NCBI RefSeq assembly: GCF_013177635.1
Contig: NZ_CP030944.1
Coordinates: 2,456,809-2,520,808, forward strand
From: Arcobacter aquimarinus
Lineage (GTDB): Bacteria > Campylobacterota > Campylobacteria > Campylobacterales > Arcobacteraceae
Direction: 5' to 3'
DNA length: 64,000 bases
Below, one piece after another: positions 51,464-59,759 of the stretch. Below the pieces are notes generated by a model. That model was not told the DNA's origin. It did no database searches and saw nothing but the letters and a program-made list of their open reading frames with translations. The translations under genes and the position numbers were made by a program. Positions within the stretch are counted from its first letter, which is position 1. The number at the start of each line of letters is the position of its first letter.

Positions 51464-53080
51464 TTGATAAAAATCTCTTCACAGTATAAACTAATATTTT
51501 TTACTTCAATATTTTTTACTCTTTTTTATAATTTTTCATTCTTTAAAAATATTATAAATGTATATGGTTTTGAAGGTTTTAATAAAATCTATATTATTTC
51601 AACTATTATTTTATTAATTTCAGTATTTACACTATTTTTCACTCTATTTGCTTCAAAATATACCACAAAAACAATTTTAATTTTAACTCTTTTTATCTCA
51701 TCATTTACAGCTTATTTTATGGATAGTTATAATGTAGTAATTGATAGTGAAATGATAAGAAATAGCTTACAAACAAACCTTGATGAGTCATTAGATTTAT
51801 TTAACTTAAAACTAATAGTTTATGTATTTTTTCTAGGAATAATCCCAAGTTTTATAATTTTAAAAACAAAAATCACTTATAACTCAACAAAAATAGAGAT
51901 ATATAAAAAATTTCAAACTATCTTTTTTTCACTTACAATAATTGGTTTAATTTTATTTAGTTTTACTAAATTTTACACTTCATTTTTTAGAGAACATAAA
52001 CCTTTAAGATATAGCGTAAATCCTATTTATTGGATTTATAGTGTTGGAAATTATATAAATAAAACTATAGATTCTAAACCTTTGGAGTTAAAACAAATAG
52101 GAATTGATGCAAAAATTGTAGAAAATGAAGAGATAGAAAAACCAGAACTAATTATTATGGTTTTAGGTGAAGCTTCAAGAGCCGATAGATTTTCTTTAAA
52201 TGGCTATGAAAAAGAGACAAATCCTCTTTTAAAAAATGAAGAAGTTGTAAGTTTTTCAAATATCTCTTCATGTGGAACTTCAACAGCTTATAGTGTTCCT
52301 TGTATGTTCTCTATTTTCGATAGAACACAATATGACTATAAAAAAGGAATAAGTACTCAAAATGTTCTTGATGTTTTAAAAAACACAAAAGATGTTGAAA
52401 TTTTGTGGAGAGATAATAATTCGGATTCAAAAGGTGTTGCTCTAAGAGTAGATTATGAAGATTTTAAAAATCCAGAAATAAATACAAAATGTGATGAAAC
52501 AGAGTGTAGAGATGAAGGAATGATTATTGGTCTTGATAAATATATCAAAAATCATCCAAATAAAGATATTTTAATTGTTCTTCACCAAATGGGTAATCAC
52601 GGACCTGCATATTATAAAAGATATCCAAAAGAGTTTGAAAAATTCACTCCTGTTTGTAAAACAAATCAGTTAGAAAACTGTACACAAGAAGAAGTAAGTA
52701 ATGCTTATGATAATGCCATTTTACATACTGATTATTTTCTATCTGAAGTTATAAAATTTTTAAAACCCTATTCAAAAGATTACGAAGCCGCAATGTTTTA
52801 TATGAGTGACCATGGAGAGAGTTTGGGTGAAAATGGACTTTATTTACACGGTATGCCTTATTTTATTGCACCAAAAGAGCAAACAAATGTAGCTTCAATT
52901 TTTTGGGCAAGCCAAAGTTTAAAAGAAGAGGATATAGATATAGAAAAACTAAAAACTTATAAAGATAAAGAATTTTCGCAAGATAATTTATTTCACTCAT
53001 TACTAGGACTTTTTGAAGTTCAAAGTGAAGTTTACAACAAAAAGATGGATATTTTCAATGATGCAAGAAAAAATAAATAA
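51464..53080 (+). CDS. eptA: Phosphoethanolamine-lipid A transferase
   Basis: About 538 residues. Five N-terminal transmembrane segments precede a periplasmic catalytic domain with metal-binding GEASRADRFSLNGYEKETNP, nucleophile Thr in SCGTSTAYSVPCMFS, HQMGNHGPAYYKRYP and SDHGESLGENGLYLHG. It moves phosphoethanolamine from phosphatidylethanolamine to lipid A (or a periplasmic protein such as FlgG in Campylobacter), which lowers negative charge and can give polymyxin resistance. The start is probably TTG 51464, behind AAAGGA and downstream of the previous stop; an ATG at 51431 would overlap. Followed by PAP2 and DgkA genes. Confidence 0.92.
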   Translation: MIKISSQYKLIFFTSIFFTLFYNFSFFKNIINVYGFEGFNKIYIISTIILLISVFTLFFTLFASKYTTKTILILTLFISSFTAYFMDSYNVVIDSEMIRNSLQTNLDESLDLFNLKLIVYVFFLGIIPSFIILKTKITYNSTKIEIYKKFQTIFFSLTIIGLILFSFTKFYTSFFREHKPLRYSVNPIYWIYSVGNYINKTIDSKPLELKQIGIDAKIVENEEIEKPELIIMVLGEASRADRFSLNGYEKETNPLLKNEEVVSFSNISSCGTSTAYSVPCMFSIFDRTQYDYKKGISTQNVLDVLKNTKDVEILWRDNNSDSKGVALRVDYEDFKNPEINTKCDETECRDEGMIIGLDKYIKNHPNKDILIVLHQMGNHGPAYYKRYPKEFEKFTPVCKTNQLENCTQEEVSNAYDNAILHTDYFLSEVIKFLKPYSKDYEAAMFYMSDHGESLGENGLYLHGMPYFIAPKEQTNVASIFWASQSLKEEDIDIEKLKTYKDKEFSQDNLFHSLLGLFEVQSEVYNKKMDIFNDARKNK

Positions 53081-53759
53081 GCAAATAGCAATTACAACTA
53101 TTTTTTTAATAGTTGTTATTTGCATATTTGAATTTACAAATTTAGATATTTTTATTCAATCGTTTTTTTATGATTTTAATACAAAAACTTGGCTTATAGA
53201 CAAAAATGAGCCTATTTTGAAACTCTTTTTTTATGATGGATTTAAAAAGATTTTTATATTTTTTTCTATTTTAGTTTTGATTTCTTTAATTTTTTTTAGA
53301 AAAACAAATCTAATAAAAGAGTATAAAAAAGGTCTATTAATTGTTTTATTATCAACTATTTTTATTCCAACAATTGTAGTATCATTAAAAAACAATACAA
53401 ATACTCCTTGTCCTTGTAATTTGGCTATTTTTGGAGGAGACTATCCAAATATAAAACTATTTGATTCTTATCCAAAAGATTTTATACAAGAATCAAAAAT
53501 CAAATGTTGGCCAGCAGGTCATGCAAGTATGGGATTTTCTTTAATGGCACTGTTTTTTTTGTTTAAAACAGCTTCAAATCAAAAAAAAGCTTTAATTATA
53601 TCTATAATATTAGGATGTGTAACAGGTGCATATAAAATGCTTTTAGGTGACCATTTTTTAAGCCATACCTTGGTAACCATGATTTTAGCTTGGCTTATAA
53701 TTTTAATAATAGTAAAAATAATAAAAGGAAAAGACTTTGAGAAATCAACCAAAATATAA
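53058..53759 (+). CDS. PAP2-family membrane phosphatase (LpxE-like)
   Basis: A 233-residue membrane protein with about six hydrophobic segments. The PAP2 phosphatase motifs are PAGHASMG (motif 2) and GDHFLSHTL (motif 3); the first K-x6-R-P-type motif is degenerate (LKNNTNTPCPC). In Helicobacter LpxE removes the 1-phosphate of lipid A before EptA adds phosphoethanolamine, and the same pair occurs here with a 23-base overlap. The start is placed at ATG 53058 because upstream codons lie inside eptA. Lipid A specificity is inferred from the neighbour. Confidence 0.85.
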   Translation: MMQEKINKQIAITTIFLIVVICIFEFTNLDIFIQSFFYDFNTKTWLIDKNEPILKLFFYDGFKKIFIFFSILVLISLIFFRKTNLIKEYKKGLLIVLLSTIFIPTIVVSLKNNTNTPCPCNLAIFGGDYPNIKLFDSYPKDFIQESKIKCWPAGHASMGFSLMALFFLFKTASNQKKALIISIILGCVTGAYKMLLGDHFLSHTLVTMILAWLIILIIVKIIKGKDFEKSTKI

Positions 53760-54096
53760 TTTTTTTAAAAATACATCTTATGCAATAAAAGGTTTAATAG
53801 ATTTAATTAAAAATGAAACTTCATTTAAAATAGAACTAATAATTACCTTACTTTTAATTCCTGTTATTATTTTTATTGATACCAATTTGACAAATAAAGC
53901 TTTAATGTTTATAACTTTAATGGGAATGATTCTAGCTGAAACTATAAATAGTGCAATTGAAAGAACTGTTGATTTAGTAACCCTAGAACACCATGAAATG
54001 GCAGGACGAGCTAAAGATGTGGGAAGTGCTATTGTATTTATTAGTATTTTTATTTTTGTAATTACTTGGCTAATACTCTTAATAGATATTTTGTAA
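53737..54096 (+). CDS. dgkA: Diacylglycerol kinase
   Basis: A 119-residue membrane protein with three hydrophobic segments and the DgkA core AETINSAIERTVDLVTLEHHEMAGRAKDVGSA (Glu residues for metal and catalysis kept). It turns diacylglycerol back to phosphatidic acid. The diacylglycerol is the by-product when EptA or LtaS-like enzymes take a head group from a phospholipid, so its place in this operon is logical. TTG 53737 start, with AAAAGGAAA upstream; overlaps the PAP2 gene. The stop overlaps the second direct-repeat site. Confidence 0.92.
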   Translation: MRNQPKYNFFKNTSYAIKGLIDLIKNETSFKIELIITLLLIPVIIFIDTNLTNKALMFITLMGMILAETINSAIERTVDLVTLEHHEMAGRAKDVGSAIVFISIFIFVITWLILLIDIL

Positions 54097-54110
54097 AGAA
54101 ATTGTCAAGA
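54092..54110. promoter_or_regulatory. Direct-repeat regulator site, copy 2 (before the cytochrome genes)
   Basis: TGTAAAGA (54092-54099) and TGTCAAGA (54103-54110) repeat at the same 11-bp spacing as at 49463. It overlaps the dgkA stop and lies 63-81 bases upstream of the SHP-like cytochrome start. Confidence 0.6.
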
Positions 54111-54172
54111 AACTTAACAACTTAATTTTAAACTATTCTTCTAAACTTCTATATGTAAAAGGAGGAGAAATT

Positions 54173-54574
54173 ATGAAAATTTTACTAATTAGTGCATTGA
54201 TTGCTACTTTTAGCTTTAGTGCTGTTGTTGATGATTATTTAGATTCTTTAAAACAAGAAGTTTTAAAAGAGAATCCTAGTTTTAAAGGTTTTGATGCAAA
54301 AAGAGGTGAACAAATTTTTACTTCAAAACATATAGGAAAAAAAGGAAAAGAGATTTCATGTACATCTTGCCATGGAGTAGATTTAAGCAAATCAAATGAA
54401 AACTTTTTTACAGGAAAAGTTATTGAGCCACTTTCACCAAAAGCAAATAAAAAAAGGTTCACAGATATAGCTGAAATTGAAAAATGGATGAAAAGAAACT
54501 TCAATGACGTTTATGTAAGAGAAGGTACAGCTCTTGAAAAAGGTGATGTAACAACTTACATCATAAATCAATAA
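54173..54574 (+). CDS. DUF1924 / SHP-like monoheme cytochrome c
   Basis: A 133-residue exported protein: signal peptide (1-17), then one heme motif C63-T-S-C66-H67 in a DUF1924 domain. The family includes the Rhodobacter sphaeroides heme protein SHP, a high-spin cytochrome that binds oxygen or NO. An AGGAGGAG ribosome site sits just before the ATG. It is followed by diheme and b-type cytochrome genes, a recurrent SHP-DHC-cytochrome b trio in bacteria that is often accompanied by a two-component system, as here. Confidence 0.88.
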   Translation: MKILLISALIATFSFSAVVDDYLDSLKQEVLKENPSFKGFDAKRGEQIFTSKHIGKKGKEISCTSCHGVDLSKSNENFFTGKVIEPLSPKANKKRFTDIAEIEKWMKRNFNDVYVREGTALEKGDVTTYIINQ

Positions 54575-54583
54575 GGTAAAAAT

Positions 54584-55090
54584 ATGAAAAAATTAATATT
54601 TTTAACTTTTAGTGCATCTGTTTTATTTGCTAGTGGTTTAAAAGTTACTGTAGCTCCTGTAAACAATGAACTATATATAAAAGAGTGTGGAAGTTGTCAT
54701 TTTGCTTATCCTGCTGGACTTTTACCTAGTAATGCTTGGAATAAAATGATGAATGATTTAGATAATCACTTTGGAGATAATGCTAGTGTTGATGAAAAAA
54801 CTTTTCAATCTCTATCAAAATATCTAAATGATAATAGTGCCGAAAAAAATATGAATTATAAAAGAAGTAAAAAAATAGTTGAAAGTTTAACATCAAATGA
54901 AATACCTGATTCTATTTCAACAACTCCTTACATGAAAAAAAAGCATAAAGAAATAAAAAAAGAGTTAATTACTCAAAAAGAAGTAAAGGGACTATTTAAT
55001 TGTACAGCTTGTCATCAAAATGCAAAAAAAGGTATTTTTAGTGAAGAAGATGTTGATATTCCAAATTATGGAAAATGGGATAAAGATTAA
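54584..55090 (+). CDS. Diheme cytochrome c (DHC-like)
   Basis: A 168-residue periplasmic cytochrome. Signal peptide 1-17, first heme C35-G-S-C38-H39 followed by AYPAGLLP, second heme C140-T-A-C143-H144. This spacing is that of the diheme DHC partner of SHP, the presumed electron donor. It starts 9 bases after the DUF1924 gene. The same domain appears fused to the C-terminus of the next gene. Confidence 0.9.
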   Translation: MKKLIFLTFSASVLFASGLKVTVAPVNNELYIKECGSCHFAYPAGLLPSNAWNKMMNDLDNHFGDNASVDEKTFQSLSKYLNDNSAEKNMNYKRSKKIVESLTSNEIPDSISTTPYMKKKHKEIKKELITQKEVKGLFNCTACHQNAKKGIFSEEDVDIPNYGKWDKD

Positions 55091-55092
55091 AT

Positions 55093-56202
55093 ATGAATAA
55101 ATCATATATTTGGTCTCTTCCTACTAGAGTTTTTCACGCTCTTTTTGCATTATTTATTATTTTGGCATTTTTAAGTGCTGAGGATGAATGGTTAAATTAT
55201 CATGCGATAATTGGTTATGGTGTTTTGATTTTAGTTTTTTTTAGAATTTGTTGGGGATTTTTTGGACCTAAATACTCTTTATTTAAAGATTTTCCTACAG
55301 GTAAAAAAAATGTAAAAGATTTTTTAAATCACATTTTTGAAGAAAAACAAAAATATATAGGTCACAATCCCCTAGCCTCTTATGTGATGATTTCTATGCT
55401 TATAGTGGCTATTTTAGCAGTATTATCAGGTGCATTATTATTTGGAATTCAAGAAGGGAAAGGAGTTTTTTCTTTTTTAAATGATTCATTTTTTAAAAAA
55501 ATGGAGCTATTTGAAGAGTTACATGAAGTTTTATCAAATCTTTTTATAGCTTTAATAATTGCTCATTTATGTGGAATTTTTGCGGACAAATTCTTACATA
55601 AAAAACAAGAGACTTTAAACTCTATAGTTACTGGTTACAAAATTACAAGTGAAAATGAAAGTATAAAATTAAACATTTATCAAAAGATGTTCTCCCTTTT
55701 AATGTTTATATTTTTTGTTGGATTTCTTATCTTTAATATTTATAACCCTAAAAATCTTCTTGTAGCTTCAAAATATGAAACTATAGATTACAAAACACAA
55801 AATGAACTATTTGTAAAAGAGTGTGCTTCTTGCCACACTCTTTATCCTCCTTCTGTTTTACCTAAAAAATCATGGGAATTAATAATGGCTGATTTAGAAA
55901 ATCATTTTGGAGATGATGCTTCACTGGATGTTGAATCAAATAAAAATATTTTGGCTTTTTTACTTAAAAATAGTGCTGAGAATTCTACAATGGAGTCAAG
56001 TTTCAAATTTTTACAAAGCATAAAAAATCAAGATATAATAGCAATGAGTAAAACAACTTATTGGGAAAAAACCCACAAAGATTTACCCAAAGAGATTTTT
56101 AATAATGAAAAAATCAAAAGTAAAGCAAACTGTAAAGCTTGTCATATTGATATTGAAAAAGGACTAATTGAAGATGAAAACATTAAAAATCCTCTTAATT
56201 GA
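55093..56202 (+). CDS. Cytochrome b561-type protein fused to a diheme cytochrome c domain
   Basis: A 369-residue membrane protein. Residues 1-170 contain four hydrophobic segments with histidines (WSLPTRVFHALFALFI, LSNLFIALIIAHL) as in b561/NapC-like cytochrome b. A fifth membrane segment lies near 200-218, followed by a periplasmic domain with two heme motifs, C244-A-S-C247-H248 (then TLYPPSVLP) and C347-K-A-C350-H351. That domain is a clear paralogue of the preceding diheme protein. The fusion would pass electrons from the quinone pool to the DHC/SHP chain in one polypeptide. Confidence 0.88.
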   Translation: MNKSYIWSLPTRVFHALFALFIILAFLSAEDEWLNYHAIIGYGVLILVFFRICWGFFGPKYSLFKDFPTGKKNVKDFLNHIFEEKQKYIGHNPLASYVMISMLIVAILAVLSGALLFGIQEGKGVFSFLNDSFFKKMELFEELHEVLSNLFIALIIAHLCGIFADKFLHKKQETLNSIVTGYKITSENESIKLNIYQKMFSLLMFIFFVGFLIFNIYNPKNLLVASKYETIDYKTQNELFVKECASCHTLYPPSVLPKKSWELIMADLENHFGDDASLDVESNKNILAFLLKNSAENSTMESSFKFLQSIKNQDIIAMSKTTYWEKTHKDLPKEIFNNEKIKSKANCKACHIDIEKGLIEDENIKNPLN

Positions 56203-56839
56203 AGATGATTTACAAATGCAAAAATTTATTGCAGAATATCTAAAAGATTATGGTTTTGATTGTAACGTATTTGAAAATCCAAAAGATGCCATAGAAAACT
56301 TTAAAAAAGAGGATTATGAGCTTATAATTCTTGATTTAATGCTTCCTGATATGGATGGATTTGATTTATTTAAAAAATTAAAATCTATTAAAGATACTCC
56401 TATAATTATCTCCTCAGCAAGGGGTGATATAGGAAATAAAATACATGGTTTTGAGCTTGGAGCCGATGATTATTTAGCAAAGCCTTATGAACCTAGAGAA
56501 TTGGTTTTAAGAATTGAAAATATTTTGAGAAAAACTTTTAAAAAAACCATAAAAATTGGTGATTTTTTAATAGATAAAGAAAACCGAACTGTTTTTTTAG
56601 ATGATTTTCCAATTGATTTTACAAAAATAGAGTTTGATATTTTTATATTTTTATGTGAAAATTTAAATAAAATATCATCAAGAGAACAGATTATAAACGC
56701 AACTTCATTAGATATAAATACAAAAAATAGAACTATAGATATGCATATTTCAAATATAAGATATAAAATTGGAGATGATTCAAAAAATCCTAAATTTATA
56801 AAATCTGTTTGGGGTATAGGCTATAAATTTGTAGGATAA
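56174..56839 (+). CDS. OmpR-family response regulator
   Basis: A 221-residue regulator. Receiver domain 1-115 with acidic pocket Glu10-Asp11-Asp12, phospho-acceptor Asp54 (ILDLMLPDM) and Lys103 (LAKPYEP); winged-helix output from about 125, with SREQIINA and KNRTIDMHISNIRYKIG. It overlaps the end of the b561 gene by 29 bases; ATG 56174 is chosen over TTG 56168. With the adjacent kinase it most likely controls the cytochrome and envelope genes through the TGTAAAGA repeats. H. pylori ArsR is a comparable protein. Confidence 0.92.
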   Translation: MKTLKILLIEDDLQMQKFIAEYLKDYGFDCNVFENPKDAIENFKKEDYELIILDLMLPDMDGFDLFKKLKSIKDTPIIISSARGDIGNKIHGFELGADDYLAKPYEPRELVLRIENILRKTFKKTIKIGDFLIDKENRTVFLDDFPIDFTKIEFDIFIFLCENLNKISSREQIINATSLDINTKNRTIDMHISNIRYKIGDDSKNPKFIKSVWGIGYKFVG

Positions 56840-56842
56840 AAA

Positions 56843-58039
56843 ATGTCAATCTTTAAAAAAATTTCTATTTTATTTTTTCTAAGCATATTTGTTATGGGTC
56901 TTATTGGTTTTTGGACTAATAATATAAATAATAAAAGATTAAATAAACTAATTCAAGAAAAATATTTGGCTATTGTAGAAGATATTATTGAAAATATTGA
57001 AAATAAAATCCTACTAAATAAATTACTTAATGAACACCACTTTAAAACTTTAAAAAAAAGTTCAGGTAAAGATTTTGAAACTCTTTATTCATCAAAATAT
57101 GATTTTGGAAAAGTTGAAATTATAAAAGAATCTTTCGAAGATGAATTTATAATCCTAATAGATTATTTTGATAAAAAATATATTTTCAAAGCTCCCGATG
57201 AACAAAATATTATTGACAAATATATTTTAAATAGTTTAGTATTTCTTGATATATTTTTATTATTTCTTATTTTCGTATATATTTTAAAACTACTCTCTCC
57301 TTTAAAAGTAATAACTAAACAAATTAAAAATTTTGCACAAGGAAATCTTGAAACAAGAATAAATATAAAATCAAATGATGAAATAGGAACATTAGCAAAA
57401 ACATTTAATACTATGGCTTCTTCTTTGGAAAATTCTATAAAAACAAGAGAAGAACTTTTAAGAGATATAGGACATGAATTAAGAACTCCTATTGCAAAAG
57501 GAAAATTTGCAATTGAAAAAATAGATGACTTTTCACAAAAAGAGTTATTGAAAAAGATTTTTAAAGATTTAGAACTTTTAACAAATGAGTTATTAGAACT
57601 TGAAAAATTAGATTTAACAAAATTAAATAAAACAACTTTTGATGCAGAAACTTTAATAATTGAATCTTTGGGGAAACTCTATTTAGATGACGAATCAAAA
57701 ATTAATATTTTAATAGATGAAAATTTTAAAATCCAAGGAGATTTATACTATTTATCAATTGCCATAAAAAATTTGCTTGATAATGCTCTAAAATATACAA
57801 ATCATCTTCCTATAATTATAGAAATAGATAAAAATCAAATCTCTATTTTAAATAAAGGTGAAAAACTTTCTAAAGAGTTTGAATATTATCTAAAACCTTT
57901 TACACAAGAGTTATCACAAAGAGATGGTTTTGGTTTGGGATTAAGTATTGTAAAAAAAGTAATAGATAGACATGATTTTTCACTTTCTTACTCTTACGAA
58001 AATGATTTCAATATCTTTAAAATAAATTTTGGTAAATAA
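56843..58039 (+). CDS. Sensor histidine kinase (ArsS-like)
   Basis: A 398-residue membrane kinase: transmembrane segment near 7-25, periplasmic sensor about 30-128, second segment near 132-152, HAMP (about 153-205), phospho-acceptor His211 in RDIGHELRTP, and a short ATP-binding domain with NLLDNALKYT and GFGLGLSIVKK. The G1 box is abbreviated, as in ArsS/CrdS-type epsilonproteobacterial kinases. It starts 3 bases after its response regulator. The signal could be pH, membrane damage or redox; not determinable here. Confidence 0.92.
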   Translation: MSIFKKISILFFLSIFVMGLIGFWTNNINNKRLNKLIQEKYLAIVEDIIENIENKILLNKLLNEHHFKTLKKSSGKDFETLYSSKYDFGKVEIIKESFEDEFIILIDYFDKKYIFKAPDEQNIIDKYILNSLVFLDIFLLFLIFVYILKLLSPLKVITKQIKNFAQGNLETRINIKSNDEIGTLAKTFNTMASSLENSIKTREELLRDIGHELRTPIAKGKFAIEKIDDFSQKELLKKIFKDLELLTNELLELEKLDLTKLNKTTFDAETLIIESLGKLYLDDESKINILIDENFKIQGDLYYLSIAIKNLLDNALKYTNHLPIIIEIDKNQISILNKGEKLSKEFEYYLKPFTQELSQRDGFGLGLSIVKKVIDRHDFSLSYSYENDFNIFKINFGK

Positions 58040-58053
58040 ATTTTTACCATTTT
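58031..58053 (+). terminator. Weak terminator after the histidine kinase
   Basis: GGTAAA (58031-58036) and TTTACC (58043-58048) form a 6-bp stem over the stop, then ATTTT. The remaining gap to the yedE start (58054-58215) shows no clear promoter, operator or ORF. Confidence 0.45.
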
Positions 58054-58215
58054 AAACAAATCTAAGTAATTTTTAACTATTATTTCAGCCTTTAGATTTG
58101 TGGTACAAATAGAGACAATTACTTTTTAATCTCAACTTCGGATAGTAATACTTTTAAAAAAAAGCATTATCCAAAAAATTTCAAAAATCAAAACATAATG
58201 TTGAAAGGATTTTGC

Positions 58216-59418
58216 ATGGAATATTTCAAGCAATTTAGACAAACCTATATGGTTAATTTTTGGCGTCCAACACCTGCTGTTATAGCACTTGGAGTGCTTG
58301 CAGCTTACTATTTTGGTATAACTGGAACTTATTGGGCAGTTACAGGAGAATTTACAAGATGGGGAGGACACATCTTACAATTCTTTGGTGTTGATATCAG
58401 TAATTGGGGATATTACAAAATTATGAAGATGGAAGGAACTTCCCTAACTCGTATTGATGGAGTAATGATTATAGGTATGTTTGCTGGTTGTATTGCTGCT
58501 GCTTTTTGGGGAAATAATGTAAAACTTAGAATGCCTGCAAGTAACATCAGGATTGCTCAAGCTTTAATAGGTGGAATAATCGCAGGATTTGGAGCAAGAC
58601 TGGGAATGGGTTGTAACTTAGCTAGCTTATTTACAGGTATTCCTCAATTTTCAGTGCATGCTTGGTTTTTTACAATTGCTATGATTGTTGGTGTTTATTT
58701 AGGAGCAAAAGTTACTATGCTTCCATTTTTCCAATCAAAAATCAAACTTCAAAAAGTATCTTGTAGTAAAGAGTTGCAAAAAGATGAAACACAAATAAAA
58801 TCATTTTTTAAATTTGGTACTTTCGTATTTATTGCTGCAATTATTTGGGCTTTATATTTAATATTTTTTGCAAATAGTGAAAAACTTGGTATTGCTGTAC
58901 TTTTTGGTTGTGCTTTTGGTCTATTAATTGCAAAAGCTCAGATTTGTTTTACTTCTGCATTTAGAGATATTTTTACAACAGGAAGAAATGAACTTGCTAT
59001 CGCTATTATTATTGGAATGGCTGTTTCAACTATTGGTGTTTTTAGTTACATTATGATTGGAACTCCTGCAAAAATTATGTGGGCAGGACCAAATGCAATA
59101 CTTGGTGGATTATTGTTTGGTTTTGGAATTGTACTTGCTGGTGGTTGTGAATGTGGTTGGATGTATAGAGCTGTTGAAGGACAAGTTCACTTTTGGATTG
59201 TTGGAATTGGAAATGTAATAGGAGCAACTTTTCTTGCATTTACTTGGGATAGTTTTTCAATATCACTTGCAACTTCTTGGCCAAAAATAAATCTTCTTGA
59301 ATCATTTGGTTCTTATGGTGGATTATTTATGAATTATATTTTGCTATTTTTACTATTTTTATTAATTTTAAAATTAGAAAGAAATTACAAACAAAAATTA
59401 AAAAATAAAGGAAATTAA
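58216..59418 (+). CDS. YeeE/YedE-family sulfur/selenium compound transporter
   Basis: A 400-residue membrane protein with about 9-10 hydrophobic segments and the family cysteines in GMGCNLASLFTG and AGGCECGWMYR. YeeE (TsuA) imports thiosulfate, while YedE is linked to selenium metabolism. The closely following YedF/TusA-type partner supports a sulfur or selenium carrier system. The start is ATG 58216, with AAAGGA 7 bases upstream; an upstream ATG at 58198 is less well placed. Substrate is inferred. Confidence 0.88.
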   Translation: MEYFKQFRQTYMVNFWRPTPAVIALGVLAAYYFGITGTYWAVTGEFTRWGGHILQFFGVDISNWGYYKIMKMEGTSLTRIDGVMIIGMFAGCIAAAFWGNNVKLRMPASNIRIAQALIGGIIAGFGARLGMGCNLASLFTGIPQFSVHAWFFTIAMIVGVYLGAKVTMLPFFQSKIKLQKVSCSKELQKDETQIKSFFKFGTFVFIAAIIWALYLIFFANSEKLGIAVLFGCAFGLLIAKAQICFTSAFRDIFTTGRNELAIAIIIGMAVSTIGVFSYIMIGTPAKIMWAGPNAILGGLLFGFGIVLAGGCECGWMYRAVEGQVHFWIVGIGNVIGATFLAFTWDSFSISLATSWPKINLLESFGSYGGLFMNYILLFLLFLLILKLERNYKQKLKNKGN

Positions 59419-59421
59419 CCT

Positions 59422-59658
59422 ATGAAAGAGAATATAACTCCAGATTATAGACTTGATATGCAAGGTGAACCTTGTCCATATCCTGCTGTTAAAACACTTG
59501 AAGCAATGGAAAGTTTACAAAAAGGTGAAATCTTAGAAATAATTAGTGATTGTCCACAAAGTATAAATAATATTCCAATTGATGCAAAAAATCACGGATA
59601 TAAAGTTTTAAATATAGATAGTAGTGGTCCAACTATCAAATATTTAATACAAAAATAA
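59422..59658 (+). CDS. TusA/YedF-family sulfur carrier protein
   Basis: A 78-residue cytosolic protein with the defining LDMQGEPCPYPAVKTLEAM, active Cys18 in C-P-x-P, and the DCPQSINNIP segment containing a second cysteine. TusA-family proteins carry sulfur as persulfide; YedF is the branch next to YedE. It starts 3 bases after the transporter gene and is probably loaded from the imported sulfur or selenium compound. A strong terminator follows. Confidence 0.93.
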   Translation: MKENITPDYRLDMQGEPCPYPAVKTLEAMESLQKGEILEIISDCPQSINNIPIDAKNHGYKVLNIDSSGPTIKYLIQK

Positions 59659-59664
59659 TGTTTA

Positions 59665-59698
59665 AAAGATTGTATTAAAATTTATTAATACAATCTTT
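59665..59698 (+). terminator. Terminator of the yedE-yedF pair
   Basis: Perfect 14-bp inverted repeat AAAGATTGTATTAA (59665-59678) and TTAATACAATCTTT (59685-59698), loop AATTTA. Confidence 0.75.
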
Positions 59699-59759
59699 GA
59701 TAATAGATACTTCAACAACTTTTTTATATAATTGCCCCAATTAAAATTAAGGGTAAAAA

